This document shows positions 32,096-38,433 of a stretch of 38,433 nt of DNA, piece by piece. The position numbers and the translations under genes were made by a program. The stretch is from Actinomycetota bacterium (GTDB taxonomy: Bacteria > Actinomycetota > Actinomycetes > Nanopelagicales > Nanopelagicaceae), in assembly GCA_016870455.1 (NCBI GenBank), contig VGBN01000010.1, forward strand, positions 1 to 38,433. The letters run 5' to 3'. Position 1 is the stretch's first letter, and each line of letters begins with the position of its first letter. Below the pieces are notes generated by a model, which ran no database searches, was not told where the DNA came from, and saw only the letters and a list, made by a program, of their open reading frames with translations.

Positions 32096-32541
32096 TTTAA
32101 TCTACTAGCTAGCAATTTCGCTTTTCTACTAGAAATTAACCAGTAGGGTGTTGGATCTTTTTTATCATTAATCTCAACCTTAACTCCAGTTGAAACCCAA
32201 AACCTGGTGCCATTAAAGGCTGCTGGATCTGCATTGCGACCGCGAAGTTTTAAAAAATCTTGCTTACCTAAAGGTATCGCTCGCTTTAGGTACTTAACCT
32301 CGATTTTTGCATTTCCCACATAAAGCCAATCGTTGATCAATACAATCTCCAACGCAAACTTTTTATTGCTATATAACAAGGTAGATGAAATTACTGCGCT
32401 GATAACGATTGCAGGCAGGTGGCCAAAGGGTGCCCAAATTGTTAGATAAATTGAACCAACCATTATCGCCAAAAATGCCCAAAGCCAAATTGGCCAAAGT
32501 ATTCGCTCGGCAAACTCAGATTTAGAATTAGATCTTGGCAC
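32092..32541 (-). CDS. DUF3093 family membrane protein
   Basis: A 149-aa protein with two hydrophobic segments near the N-terminus (IWLWAFLAIMVGSIYLTIW and LPAIVISAVISSTLLYS, residues 18-60) followed by a soluble beta-rich domain (IEVKYLKRAIPLGK, FWVSTGVKVEIND, PYWLISSRKAKLLASRL). This is the layout of the actinobacterial DUF3093 family, whose function is unknown and whose gene is commonly divergent from a PaaI-type gene and dut, as here. Translation starts at GTG from a leaderless promoter only 23 bp from the opposite start codon. Confidence 0.8.
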   Translation of the reverse strand: MPRSNSKSEFAERILWPIWLWAFLAIMVGSIYLTIWAPFGHLPAIVISAVISSTLLYSNKKFALEIVLINDWLYVGNAKIEVKYLKRAIPLGKQDFLKLRGRNADPAAFNGTRFWVSTGVKVEINDKKDPTPYWLISSRKAKLLASRLN

Positions 32542-32564
32542 GGGATAAAGGATACGCTTAACCT
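32542..32564. promoter_or_regulatory. Bidirectional leaderless promoter with overlapping -10 boxes
   Basis: This 23-bp region is the whole gap between the GTG of the DUF3093 gene (minus) and the ATG of the thioesterase gene (plus). On the plus strand TACGCT (32553-32558) is followed by six bases and ATG. On the minus strand TATCCT (32554-32549) is followed by seven bases and GTG. The two boxes share the self-complementary TA at 32553-32554. No Shine-Dalgarno exists on either side. Confidence 0.6.
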
Positions 32565-33149
32565 ATGGCACGAATTGCATCGACCACTCCTGCAGATGAT
32601 GCGGTGACGCCACCAAGACATCCCAAAGCACCAGCGATTGGCTCGCAGATTCCATCTCACTTTGGTCACTGCTTTGGTTGTGGTGAGCTACATAAATCTG
32701 GATTGCATTTGGTTGCAATCGCTGGCAAAGAGTTAGGTTTAACCGGAAAATTTACTGTTACTGAAAATCATCAGGGCGCCCCAGGACTTGCGCACGGTGG
32801 ATTGCTCTCGCTGGCATTTGATGAGGCACTTGGCAAATTGATGTGGTTAATCAGAACTCCAGCGGTCACAGGTAGATTAGAAACCGATTTTTTACTACCA
32901 GTTCCAGTTGGTCGAACTCTTTATATTGATGCAAGGATTACTGGGCAAGCAGGACGAAAAATATACACACAGGCGGAAGGTCGGTTAGATTCACCAACCG
33001 GAGATATTGCAGTAAAAGCTGCTGCACTATTTATTTCAGTGCCGATGGAACATTTTATGAAGAATTTAACGGAGCAGTACAAGGATCATCTAACTGAGCA
33101 CCCTGAGTTAATGGCATTTGTCGATCCAGATTTTGATGTTAATCCATGA
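32565..33149 (+). CDS. PaaI-family hotdog thioesterase-like protein
   Basis: A 194-aa protein with a single hotdog domain from about residue 30 to 165. HFGHCFGCGELHKSGLHL, then GAPGLAHGGLLSLAFDEALG (the HGG motif with a catalytic Asp or Glu on the long helix), and LETDFLLPVPVGRTLYIDAR are family motifs. Members hydrolyse acyl-CoA thioesters, usually of aromatic or fatty acyl groups. The first 25 residues are low-complexity and proline-rich. The start is ATG with a leaderless promoter. Its stop overlaps the dut start (ATGA). Confidence 0.82.
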   Translation: MARIASTTPADDAVTPPRHPKAPAIGSQIPSHFGHCFGCGELHKSGLHLVAIAGKELGLTGKFTVTENHQGAPGLAHGGLLSLAFDEALGKLMWLIRTPAVTGRLETDFLLPVPVGRTLYIDARITGQAGRKIYTQAEGRLDSPTGDIAVKAAALFISVPMEHFMKNLTEQYKDHLTEHPELMAFVDPDFDVNP

Positions 33150-33580
33150 CAGATGTATTGATAAAAAGGCTTGATCCCAGTGTGCCACTTCCATCATATG
33201 CAAAGGCAGGTGATGCAGGAGCAGACTTGGCAACGAGAATTGATTTTACTATCAAGCCTGGTGAGCGAATCTTGGTTCCAACCGGAATCAGCATCGCTTT
33301 AGCTACTGGATATGTGGCTTTGGTGCATCCAAGATCTGGCCTGGCAATCAAACATGGAATTTCAATGGTTAACACCCCAGGAACTGTTGATGCTGGCTAT
33401 CGTGGTGAGTTGCAGGTAATTTTAATAAATCATGATCTAACTCAATCTGTTAGCTTTAAAAAAGGGGATCGAATTGCTCAACTGGTTATTCAAAAGGTTG
33501 AGCGAGCTAACTTTGTCGAGGTTGAAAATTTACCAGGCTCAGAAAGATCTGATGATGGATTTGGATCAACTGGCAAATGA
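33146..33580 (+). CDS. dut: dUTP diphosphatase
   Basis: A 144-aa trimeric dUTPase that hydrolyses dUTP to dUMP and pyrophosphate, keeping uracil out of DNA. All five motifs are present: AGDAGADLAT, HPRSGLAIKHG, GTVDAGYRGEL, KKGDRIAQLVI and GSERSDDGFGSTGK at the C-terminus, where the final arm closes over the nucleotide. Length is normal. ATG overlaps the upstream stop, and its own stop overlaps the DUF3159 start in the same manner. Confidence 0.96.
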   Translation: MTDVLIKRLDPSVPLPSYAKAGDAGADLATRIDFTIKPGERILVPTGISIALATGYVALVHPRSGLAIKHGISMVNTPGTVDAGYRGELQVILINHDLTQSVSFKKGDRIAQLVIQKVERANFVEVENLPGSERSDDGFGSTGK

Positions 33581-34200
33581 GCTATCAAGGAGAAAATGGC
33601 GATAAAGATAAGGTAGTAAATGCCTTAGGTGGCAAACGTGGTTTAATTGATTCAGGATTACCATCCTTAGTTTTTCTAATAGTATTTAACTTATCTGATC
33701 AAAATATCGATACATCTATTTATGCTGCAGTTGCATTATCAATCATCTTAACCTTTGCAAGATTGGTCAAGCGAGAGACTTTGCAACATGCATTCTCTGG
33801 TCTAATTGGTGTTGGCATATGTGCATTAATCTCTAGAAGAAGTGGAAATGCTGCAGATTTTTATTTACCAGGCTTATGGATTAATGCTGGATATGCACTT
33901 TTATACACAGTAACAAACTTGATTAGGTGGCCAATACTTGGTCTATTGCTGGGACCAATCTTGGGAGAAAACCTACTGTGGCGAAAAGATCCAGCAAGAT
34001 TAGCTGCATACATAAAAGCTGGATGGCTATGGGTTGGAATGTTTACCGCACGGCTATTAATTCAATATCCCCTGTATGCAAGTGGAAATGTCAACGCACT
34101 TGGAACTGCCAGATTATTTATGGGATATCCACTATTTATCTTGACCGCATGGGGCACCTGGCAAATTTTAAAGCGAACACCAACTACAAAAGCTAATTAA
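33577..34200 (+). CDS. DUF3159 family membrane protein
   Basis: A 207-aa integral membrane protein with about five to six hydrophobic segments, including LPSLVFLIVFNLS, YAAVALSIILTFARLV and FSGLIGVGICALISRRSG. The opening ALGGKRGLIDSGLPSLVF and the RSGNAADFYLPGLWINAGYA region match actinobacterial DUF3159, a family of unknown function often next to dut. It is the last gene of the thioesterase-dut-DUF3159 operon (4-nt overlap with dut) and converges on trkA with a 4-bp stop overlap. Confidence 0.85.
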   Translation: MSYQGENGDKDKVVNALGGKRGLIDSGLPSLVFLIVFNLSDQNIDTSIYAAVALSIILTFARLVKRETLQHAFSGLIGVGICALISRRSGNAADFYLPGLWINAGYALLYTVTNLIRWPILGLLLGPILGENLLWRKDPARLAAYIKAGWLWVGMFTARLLIQYPLYASGNVNALGTARLFMGYPLFILTAWGTWQILKRTPTTKAN

Positions 34201-34850
34201 ATAAAGCAGGCTTTTAGAAGCTCTTCTGCTTTTGTGGATGCAACAAATATCAACTCATCTCCAGCTGCAAAAACATCATGATCCTTTGGAGTGATTACAT
34301 GCCCATCCCTAACTATTGCAGCGATACTGGCATCTTCAGGAAGATCAACCTCACCAACAGTTTTTCCGCAACATGCTGCATTGTCAGGAAGTGTTATCTC
34401 AACAAGATTTGCCTCACCCTTTCGAATTGAGAATAGGCGCACCACATCTCCCACACTTACCGCCTCTTCCACCAATGCAGAGATAATTCTTGGGGTAGAT
34501 ACCGCAACATCAACGCCCCAGGCTGAATCAAACATCCACTCATTTTTTGGATGATTAACTCTTGCCACAACTCTTGGCACACCATACTCAGTCTTACCTA
34601 GTAATGAAGCAACTAGATTCACCTTGTCATCGCCAGTTGCCGCAACTAGAACCTGACATCCATCTAATTTTGCTTGATCAAGTGCTGTAATCTCACAAGC
34701 ATCAGCAAGCAACCATTCCGCACTTGGCACAGACTCCATTTTTAGAGCCTTAGGATCCTTATCAATCAGTAAAACTTGGTGGCCATTTGCAAGTAGTTCA
34801 CGTGCGATAGCTCGACCTACATTTCCAGCTCCGGCAATTGCAACTCTCAT
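34197..34850 (-). CDS. trkA: TrkA-type potassium uptake regulatory protein (second copy)
   Basis: A 217-aa cytosolic NAD-binding regulator of a Trk/Ktr potassium channel. MRVAIAGAGNVGRAIARELL is the Rossmann GxGxxG, with LLIDKD as the acidic end of strand 2. The C-terminal RCK_C domain (SIRKGEANLVEITLPDNAACC to GDELIFVASTKAEEL) covers residues 140-215. The track start is a TTG at 34853; ATG 34850, overlapping the upstream stop as TGATG, fits better. It is translated together with the upstream trkA; actinobacteria commonly have such a pair. No transporter subunit is adjacent. Confidence 0.88.
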   Translation of the reverse strand: MRVAIAGAGNVGRAIARELLANGHQVLLIDKDPKALKMESVPSAEWLLADACEITALDQAKLDGCQVLVAATGDDKVNLVASLLGKTEYGVPRVVARVNHPKNEWMFDSAWGVDVAVSTPRIISALVEEAVSVGDVVRLFSIRKGEANLVEITLPDNAACCGKTVGEVDLPEDASIAAIVRDGHVITPKDHDVFAAGDELIFVASTKAEELLKACFI

Positions 34851-35512
34851 CAAGCACCCGCCGGTGACTTAGATAAAGTTTTTTCAACAAGTGAGATTTG
34901 TTTTTCTGCTATTAACAAATGGACCAAATCACCTTCTTGTAGAACTGTGTGCTCATTAGGCAGCACCGCCTCACCCAATCTAGTAATAAAAGCAACTCTG
35001 GCATCAGTGTTTTTCTCAATCAATAAAATTGATTCGCCATACCAATCTTTATGCAGACTTACTTCAACTAATTGCACAGTGCCAGTGGCGTCTCGCCATT
35101 CAGATTTGGCACCATCAGGAGTAAGTCGTCGCAGGATCTGATCAGTTGTCCAAATCACGGTTGCAACAGTTGGAATTCCTAGTCGCTGATAAATCTCAGC
35201 TCGACCTGGATCATAAATGCGAGCAACAACATTCTTAACTCCAAAGAGCTCTCGCGCCACTCTGGCTGCCAAAATATTGGAGTTATCACCATTTGATACG
35301 GCAGCAAATGCTTCAGCTTTTTCGATACCAGCCTCTAATAATGTGTCACGATCAAAACCAACTCCAGCAACTGTGCGACCGTTAAAATTTGCTCCTAAGC
35401 GCCTAAATGCCTCACGATTTTGGTCAATAACTGCCACTGTATGACCTGATTTTTCAAGATCTACCGCAAGGGTGGATCCGACTCGACCGCAACCCATTAT
35501 TACTACGTGCAC
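34850..35512 (-). CDS. trkA: TrkA-type potassium uptake regulatory protein (first copy)
   Basis: A 220-aa RCK-domain protein. From GTG 35512 it reads MHVVIMGCGRVGSTLAVDLE, the standard opening of the first TrkA of actinobacterial pairs; the track start (TTG 35521) adds three residues, which are unlikely. NAD binding is at GCGRVG, AVIDQN ends the second strand, and the RCK_C domain is at residues 135-215 (VQLVEVSLHKDWYGESILLI). It gates potassium uptake in response to NAD or nucleotides. A leaderless -10 box (TAAGTT, 7 bases before GTG) drives it, divergent from the methyltransferase gene 32 bp away. Confidence 0.88.
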   Translation of the reverse strand: MHVVIMGCGRVGSTLAVDLEKSGHTVAVIDQNREAFRRLGANFNGRTVAGVGFDRDTLLEAGIEKAEAFAAVSNGDNSNILAARVARELFGVKNVVARIYDPGRAEIYQRLGIPTVATVIWTTDQILRRLTPDGAKSEWRDATGTVQLVEVSLHKDWYGESILLIEKNTDARVAFITRLGEAVLPNEHTVLQEGDLVHLLIAEKQISLVEKTLSKSPAGA

Positions 35513-35544
35513 AAAGCACAACTTACACCCATAGGCTCGGCTCT
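35513..35544. promoter_or_regulatory. Compact divergent leaderless promoter pair
   Basis: The 32-bp gap carries TAAGTT on the minus strand (35525-35520), seven bases before the trkA GTG, and TAGGCT on the plus strand (35532-35537), seven bases before the methyltransferase ATG. The two boxes are six base pairs apart. No Shine-Dalgarno sequence is present on either side. Confidence 0.5.
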
Positions 35545-36750
35545 ATGGAATCAAACGCTCAAGAGCGGGTAAAAGTAGGTCAGGTTTTACAGGTTGAGAT
35601 TGGTCCTGTGGCACATGGCGGACATTTTATTGCAAGACATAACGGACAAGTTATTTTTGTTAGACATGGCATTTCAAATGAGATTGCAAATATTAAAATT
35701 ACTTCCGTCACCTCAAAAATTGCTCACGCAGATGTCATTGAGGTAATCCAAGCTAGTCCCAACCGAGTTGAACCACCATGTAAATATGCGGGCAAATGTG
35801 GTGGTTGCGATTTTCAACATATCAATCTAAGCGCGCAGCGAGAGTTGAAATCTGCAGTTATAAAGGAGCAGTTCGTAAGAATTGGAAGAATAGATTTAGC
35901 ATCACTTGGTTTTGAGATTGATGTAAAAGGATTTGAGCCCCAGAATGGATTACATTGGCGTACCCGAATGGATTTTGCAGTATCTGCTAACGGGCAGATT
36001 GGATTTTTTGGCGCTAGAAGTAATCAAGTTGTGGAGGTAAAAGATTGCTTAATCGCCGACACTCGAATTAGTGTAAGTGAACTAGCTAGCCGGGCTTGGA
36101 AGTCAGATGCCAAGGTAGAGGTGGCAGTCTCTACCGCCAACGAGGTATCAATTACTAGATCTGGTCGAAGCATTAGTGGCCCTACTCAATTAGTTGAAAA
36201 GGTTGGTCCTCACTCGCTAACAATCTCACCTGCTTCATTTTGGCAAAGCCATAAGGCAGCTCCGGTTGAGTTGGTAAAAGCTGCTCTGCGCATGTTGGAG
36301 GCAAAATCAGGAGATCATCTCTTAGATTTGTATTCAGGAGTTGGATTATTTGCAGCTGCATTACTTAAAGAGGTTGGCGATCAAGGATTCATCACTTTGA
36401 TTGAGAGTGATAAAACTGCCGTAGCGGATGCTAGAAGAAATTTTGCTGGTAGAGAGAATGTAAAGATTTTGCAAGGTTTGGTTGCCCAGCAATTGCCAAT
36501 TGTCAAAAAGGCAGACTTAATTTTATTAGATCCACCAAGAACTGGTGCAGGAGAGATTGCAATTAAACAAATGATTAAATTTACTCCACGCAAAATTGTT
36601 TATGTTGCCTGTGATCCTGCCGCTTTGGCGCGAGATGCAAAAACCTTGATCGATTCCGGTTATAAGTTGGATCACATTGAGGCCTTTGATCTTTTCCCAA
36701 TGACTCAGCACATCGAGTGCGTGGCTGGATTTTCACCGGCAAAGAGATAG
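35545..36750 (+). CDS. TRAM-domain 23S rRNA/tRNA (uracil-5-)-methyltransferase family protein
   Basis: A 401-aa RNA methyltransferase of the TrmA/RlmC/RlmD family. The N-terminal TRAM domain (residues 10-60, EIGPVAHGGHFIARHNGQVI) binds RNA. PCKYAGKCGGCDFQHI gives three cysteines of a probable 4Fe-4S site. SAM binding is at LLDLYSGVGLFAAALL near residue 258, and LLDPPRTGAG and YVACDPAALARD carry the general motifs, the latter with the nucleophilic Cys. The final segment LFPMTQHIECVAGF includes the catalytic Glu. Members make m5U in rRNA or tRNA; the target here is unknown. Confidence 0.88.
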   Translation: MESNAQERVKVGQVLQVEIGPVAHGGHFIARHNGQVIFVRHGISNEIANIKITSVTSKIAHADVIEVIQASPNRVEPPCKYAGKCGGCDFQHINLSAQRELKSAVIKEQFVRIGRIDLASLGFEIDVKGFEPQNGLHWRTRMDFAVSANGQIGFFGARSNQVVEVKDCLIADTRISVSELASRAWKSDAKVEVAVSTANEVSITRSGRSISGPTQLVEKVGPHSLTISPASFWQSHKAAPVELVKAALRMLEAKSGDHLLDLYSGVGLFAAALLKEVGDQGFITLIESDKTAVADARRNFAGRENVKILQGLVAQQLPIVKKADLILLDPPRTGAGEIAIKQMIKFTPRKIVYVACDPAALARDAKTLIDSGYKLDHIEAFDLFPMTQHIECVAGFSPAKR

Positions 36751-36751
36751 G

Positions 36752-36773
36752 ATTGGCAACGAATTGGTAACGA
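36752..36773 (+). repeat. Tandem 11-bp direct repeat upstream of aconitase
   Basis: ATTGGCAACGA and ATTGGTAACGA lie back to back, identical except for one base, between the methyltransferase stop and the aconitase ribosome-binding site. The 11-bp period is about one helical turn, so a protein could contact both on one face. The role is unknown. Confidence 0.5.
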
Positions 36774-36788
36774 AAGAGGTGTGGGGCG

Positions 36789-38433
36789 TTGAGTAAAAAC
36801 TCATTTAACTCCAAGACCACGCTGGAAGTAGCGGGAAAAAGCTACGAAATATTTGATATCAAAGGATTTCCTGAGGCTAAAGATCTTCCTTTCAGCTTAA
36901 AAATTCTTTTGGAAAATCTTTTGCGAACTGAAGATGGAGCAAATATCACCAGTGCGCAGATTAAAAAATTAGCTAATTGGGATCCATCGGTTGAACCAGA
37001 TACTGAGATTCAATTCACCCCAGCCCGTGTAATCATGCAGGACTTTACTGGTGTGCCTTGTATTGTCGATTTGGCAACCATGCGAGAGGCAATTGCCGAC
37101 TTAGGTGGTGATCCAGCTCGAGTTAATCCACTATCACCAGCAGAGTTGGTGATTGATCACTCAGTAATTGCAGATTTGTTTGGTACCAAGGATTCTTTTG
37201 AAAAAAATGTTGATATTGAGTATCAGCGAAATAAAGAGCGATATCGCTTCTTGCGATGGGGGCAGAGCGCATTTGATGAGTTCAAGGTGGTTCCACCTGG
37301 CACTGGAATTGTGCACCAGGTGAATATTGAGTATCTAGCCCGTGTAGTCATGAGTAGAAAAGTTGATGGATCTCTCAGAGCTTATCCCGATACAGTGGTT
37401 GGAACAGATTCACATACCACCATGGTCAATGGTTTGGGAGTTTTAGGCTGGGGAGTAGGTGGAATTGAGGCAGAGGCTGCTCTGCTTGGTCAGCCAGTAT
37501 CAATGTTGATTCCTAAGGTTGTTGGTTTTAAGTTAAATGGAAAACTACCAATTGGCACAACTGCAACAGATTTGGTTTTGACTATAACTCAAATGTTGAG
37601 AAAACATGGAGTGGTAGGAAAGTTTGTGGAGTTTTATGGCCCAGGAGTTTCAGCACTTCCTATGGCCAACCGAGCCACAATCGGAAATATGTCCCCTGAG
37701 TATGGCTCTACCTGTGCAATTTTCCCAATTGATGAAGAGACAATTAAATATCTAAAGTTAACCGGAAGGTCCTCTGAGCAACTTAAGTTAGTGGAAGAGT
37801 ATGCAAAGTTTAATGGACTTTGGCATGATCCAGATGCAGCACCTAGATTCTCTGAAAAACTAGAATTAGATTTATCTACAGTTGTGCCATCAATTGCAGG
37901 TCCAAAACGCCCACAAGATCGAATCTCTTTATCTGATGCTAAAAGATCTTATCAAGATGTTTTGCCCTCTTACTTTAGTGATAAAACAAACAAAAATAAG
38001 ATTGATGTAAAAGTAAATGGTAAGGCGACTACTATTTCAAATGGCGATGTGGTGATCGCATCCATCACCTCATGTACTAATACTTCAAATCCATCGGTAA
38101 TGATTGGCGCCGCTTTGTTAGCTAAAAAAGCGGTTGAAAAAGGTTTAACCAGTAAGCCCTGGGTAAAAACTACCTTGGCACCAGGTTCTAAAGTGGTGAC
38201 AGATTATTATGATCGAGCTGGCTTAACTACCTATATGGATAAGTTAGGTTTTAACTTAGTTGGGTATGGCTGTGTTACATGTATCGGAAACTCCGGGCCA
38301 CTACCGGTTGAGATAAGTAAAGCGGTAAATGAAAATGATTTGGCAGTATCTGCTGTTTTATCTGGAAATCGTAATTTTGAGGGAAGAATCTCACCTGATG
38401 TAAAGATGAACTACCTAGCTTCACCGCCTTTAG
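36789..38433 (+). CDS. acnA: Aconitate hydratase (3' end outside the window)
   Basis: The gene runs off the window after 548 codons and is not in the ORF track because it has no stop. It reads as AcnA (citrate to isocitrate, TCA cycle): [20 protein letters not shown] opens it, with [20 protein letters not shown] near residue 212 and the iron-sulfur ligands [11 protein letters not shown] and [12 protein letters not shown]. These three cysteines bind the 4Fe-4S cluster. The start is TTG ([16 protein letters not shown]), with GAGGT about 8 nt upstream. An 11-bp tandem repeat precedes the ribosome-binding site. AcnA proteins are about 900 aa, so roughly 350 residues lie beyond the window. Confidence 0.95.
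   Translation, partial: MSKNSFNSKTTLEVAGKSYEIFDIKGFPEAKDLPFSLKILLENLLRTEDGANITSAQIKKLANWDPSVEPDTEIQFTPARVIMQDFTGVPCIVDLATMREAIADLGGDPARVNPLSPAELVIDHSVIADLFGTKDSFEKNVDIEYQRNKERYRFLRWGQSAFDEFKVVPPGTGIVHQVNIEYLARVVMSRKVDGSLRAYPDTVVGTDSHTTMVNGLGVLGWGVGGIEAEAALLGQPVSMLIPKVVGFKLNGKLPIGTTATDLVLTITQMLRKHGVVGKFVEFYGPGVSALPMANRATIGNMSPEYGSTCAIFPIDEETIKYLKLTGRSSEQLKLVEEYAKFNGLWHDPDAAPRFSEKLELDLSTVVPSIAGPKRPQDRISLSDAKRSYQDVLPSYFSDKTNKNKIDVKVNGKATTISNGDVVIASITSCTNTSNPSVMIGAALLAKKAVEKGLTSKPWVKTTLAPGSKVVTDYYDRAGLTTYMDKLGFNLVGYGCVTCIGNSGPLPVEISKAVNENDLAVSAVLSGNRNFEGRISPDVKMNYLASPPL

Noticed and set aside
1-38433. CRISPR arrays, insertion sequences, tRNA/rRNA genes, prophage or defence systems
   Set aside because: No spaced repeats, transposase or integrase frames, cloverleaf-like segments or defence-gene motifs were seen; neighbouring genes are tightly packed and mostly ordinary chromosomal families.

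Overview
The window looks like chromosomal DNA of a streamlined, low-GC actinobacterium, most likely a freshwater acI-type (Nanopelagicales-like) lineage. The reasons are the actinobacterial marker families (SepH, DUF4193, DUF3093, DUF3159, DUF7455, DUF6318, a SAM-IV riboswitch before metY), low-to-moderate GC, very short intergenic gaps, and overlapping stop codons at convergent genes. The assignment is inference; no rRNA, tRNA, mobile element or CRISPR array was seen.

Layout. 1-126: 3' end of a B12-dependent ribonucleotide reductase. 164-4202: a four-gene D-amino-acid operon (PLP D-amino-acid deaminase, RidA, SDR, N-acyl-D-amino-acid deacylase). 4339-9610: a sugar ABC importer without its ATPase, then a cytoplasmic glycosidase-like TIM-barrel protein and a divergent DHDPS/NAL-family lyase. 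9587-12473, on the minus strand: a converging amino-sugar set (SIS isomerase/deaminase, BadF-type kinase, minimal NagA). Together 164-12473 form a catabolic island that probably salvages acylated amino sugars and D-amino acids, possibly from cell-wall-derived material. 12530-15531: small accessory genes (a 52-aa ORF, SnoaL-like, Nudix, DUF6318 lipoprotein, PKD-like secreted protein, short DUF4192). 15569-19243: alanine dehydrogenase, then a SAM-IV riboswitch with its own terminator driving metY-metX.

19353-38433 is a housekeeping block whose order resembles other actinobacteria as I recall them: sigA, CDGSH protein, DUF7455, a second type IIA topoisomerase (full-length B subunit, A subunit without the C-terminal wrapping domain), an ABC-F ATPase, a phosphodiesterase, sepH, inositol monophosphatase, DUF4193, DUF3093, PaaI thioesterase, dut, DUF3159, two TrkA proteins, a TRAM-domain methyltransferase and aconitase (cut by the window end). 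A translation block, rplS-khpA-rimM-trmD, sits inside it, with rplS where rpsP is usually found.

The main regulatory theme is leaderless initiation. Several genes have a TANNNT-like -10 box, often with an upstream TG, ending exactly 6-7 nt before the start codon and no Shine-Dalgarno sequence. The most striking case is a 23-bp divergent intergenic region in which the two -10 boxes overlap. The most unusual gene-level observations are the DHDPS-like protein with altered catalytic motifs, NagA reduced to its barrel, the CTD-less ParC, the L19 tail and position, and a probable one-base frame break at the start of the phosphodiesterase gene.
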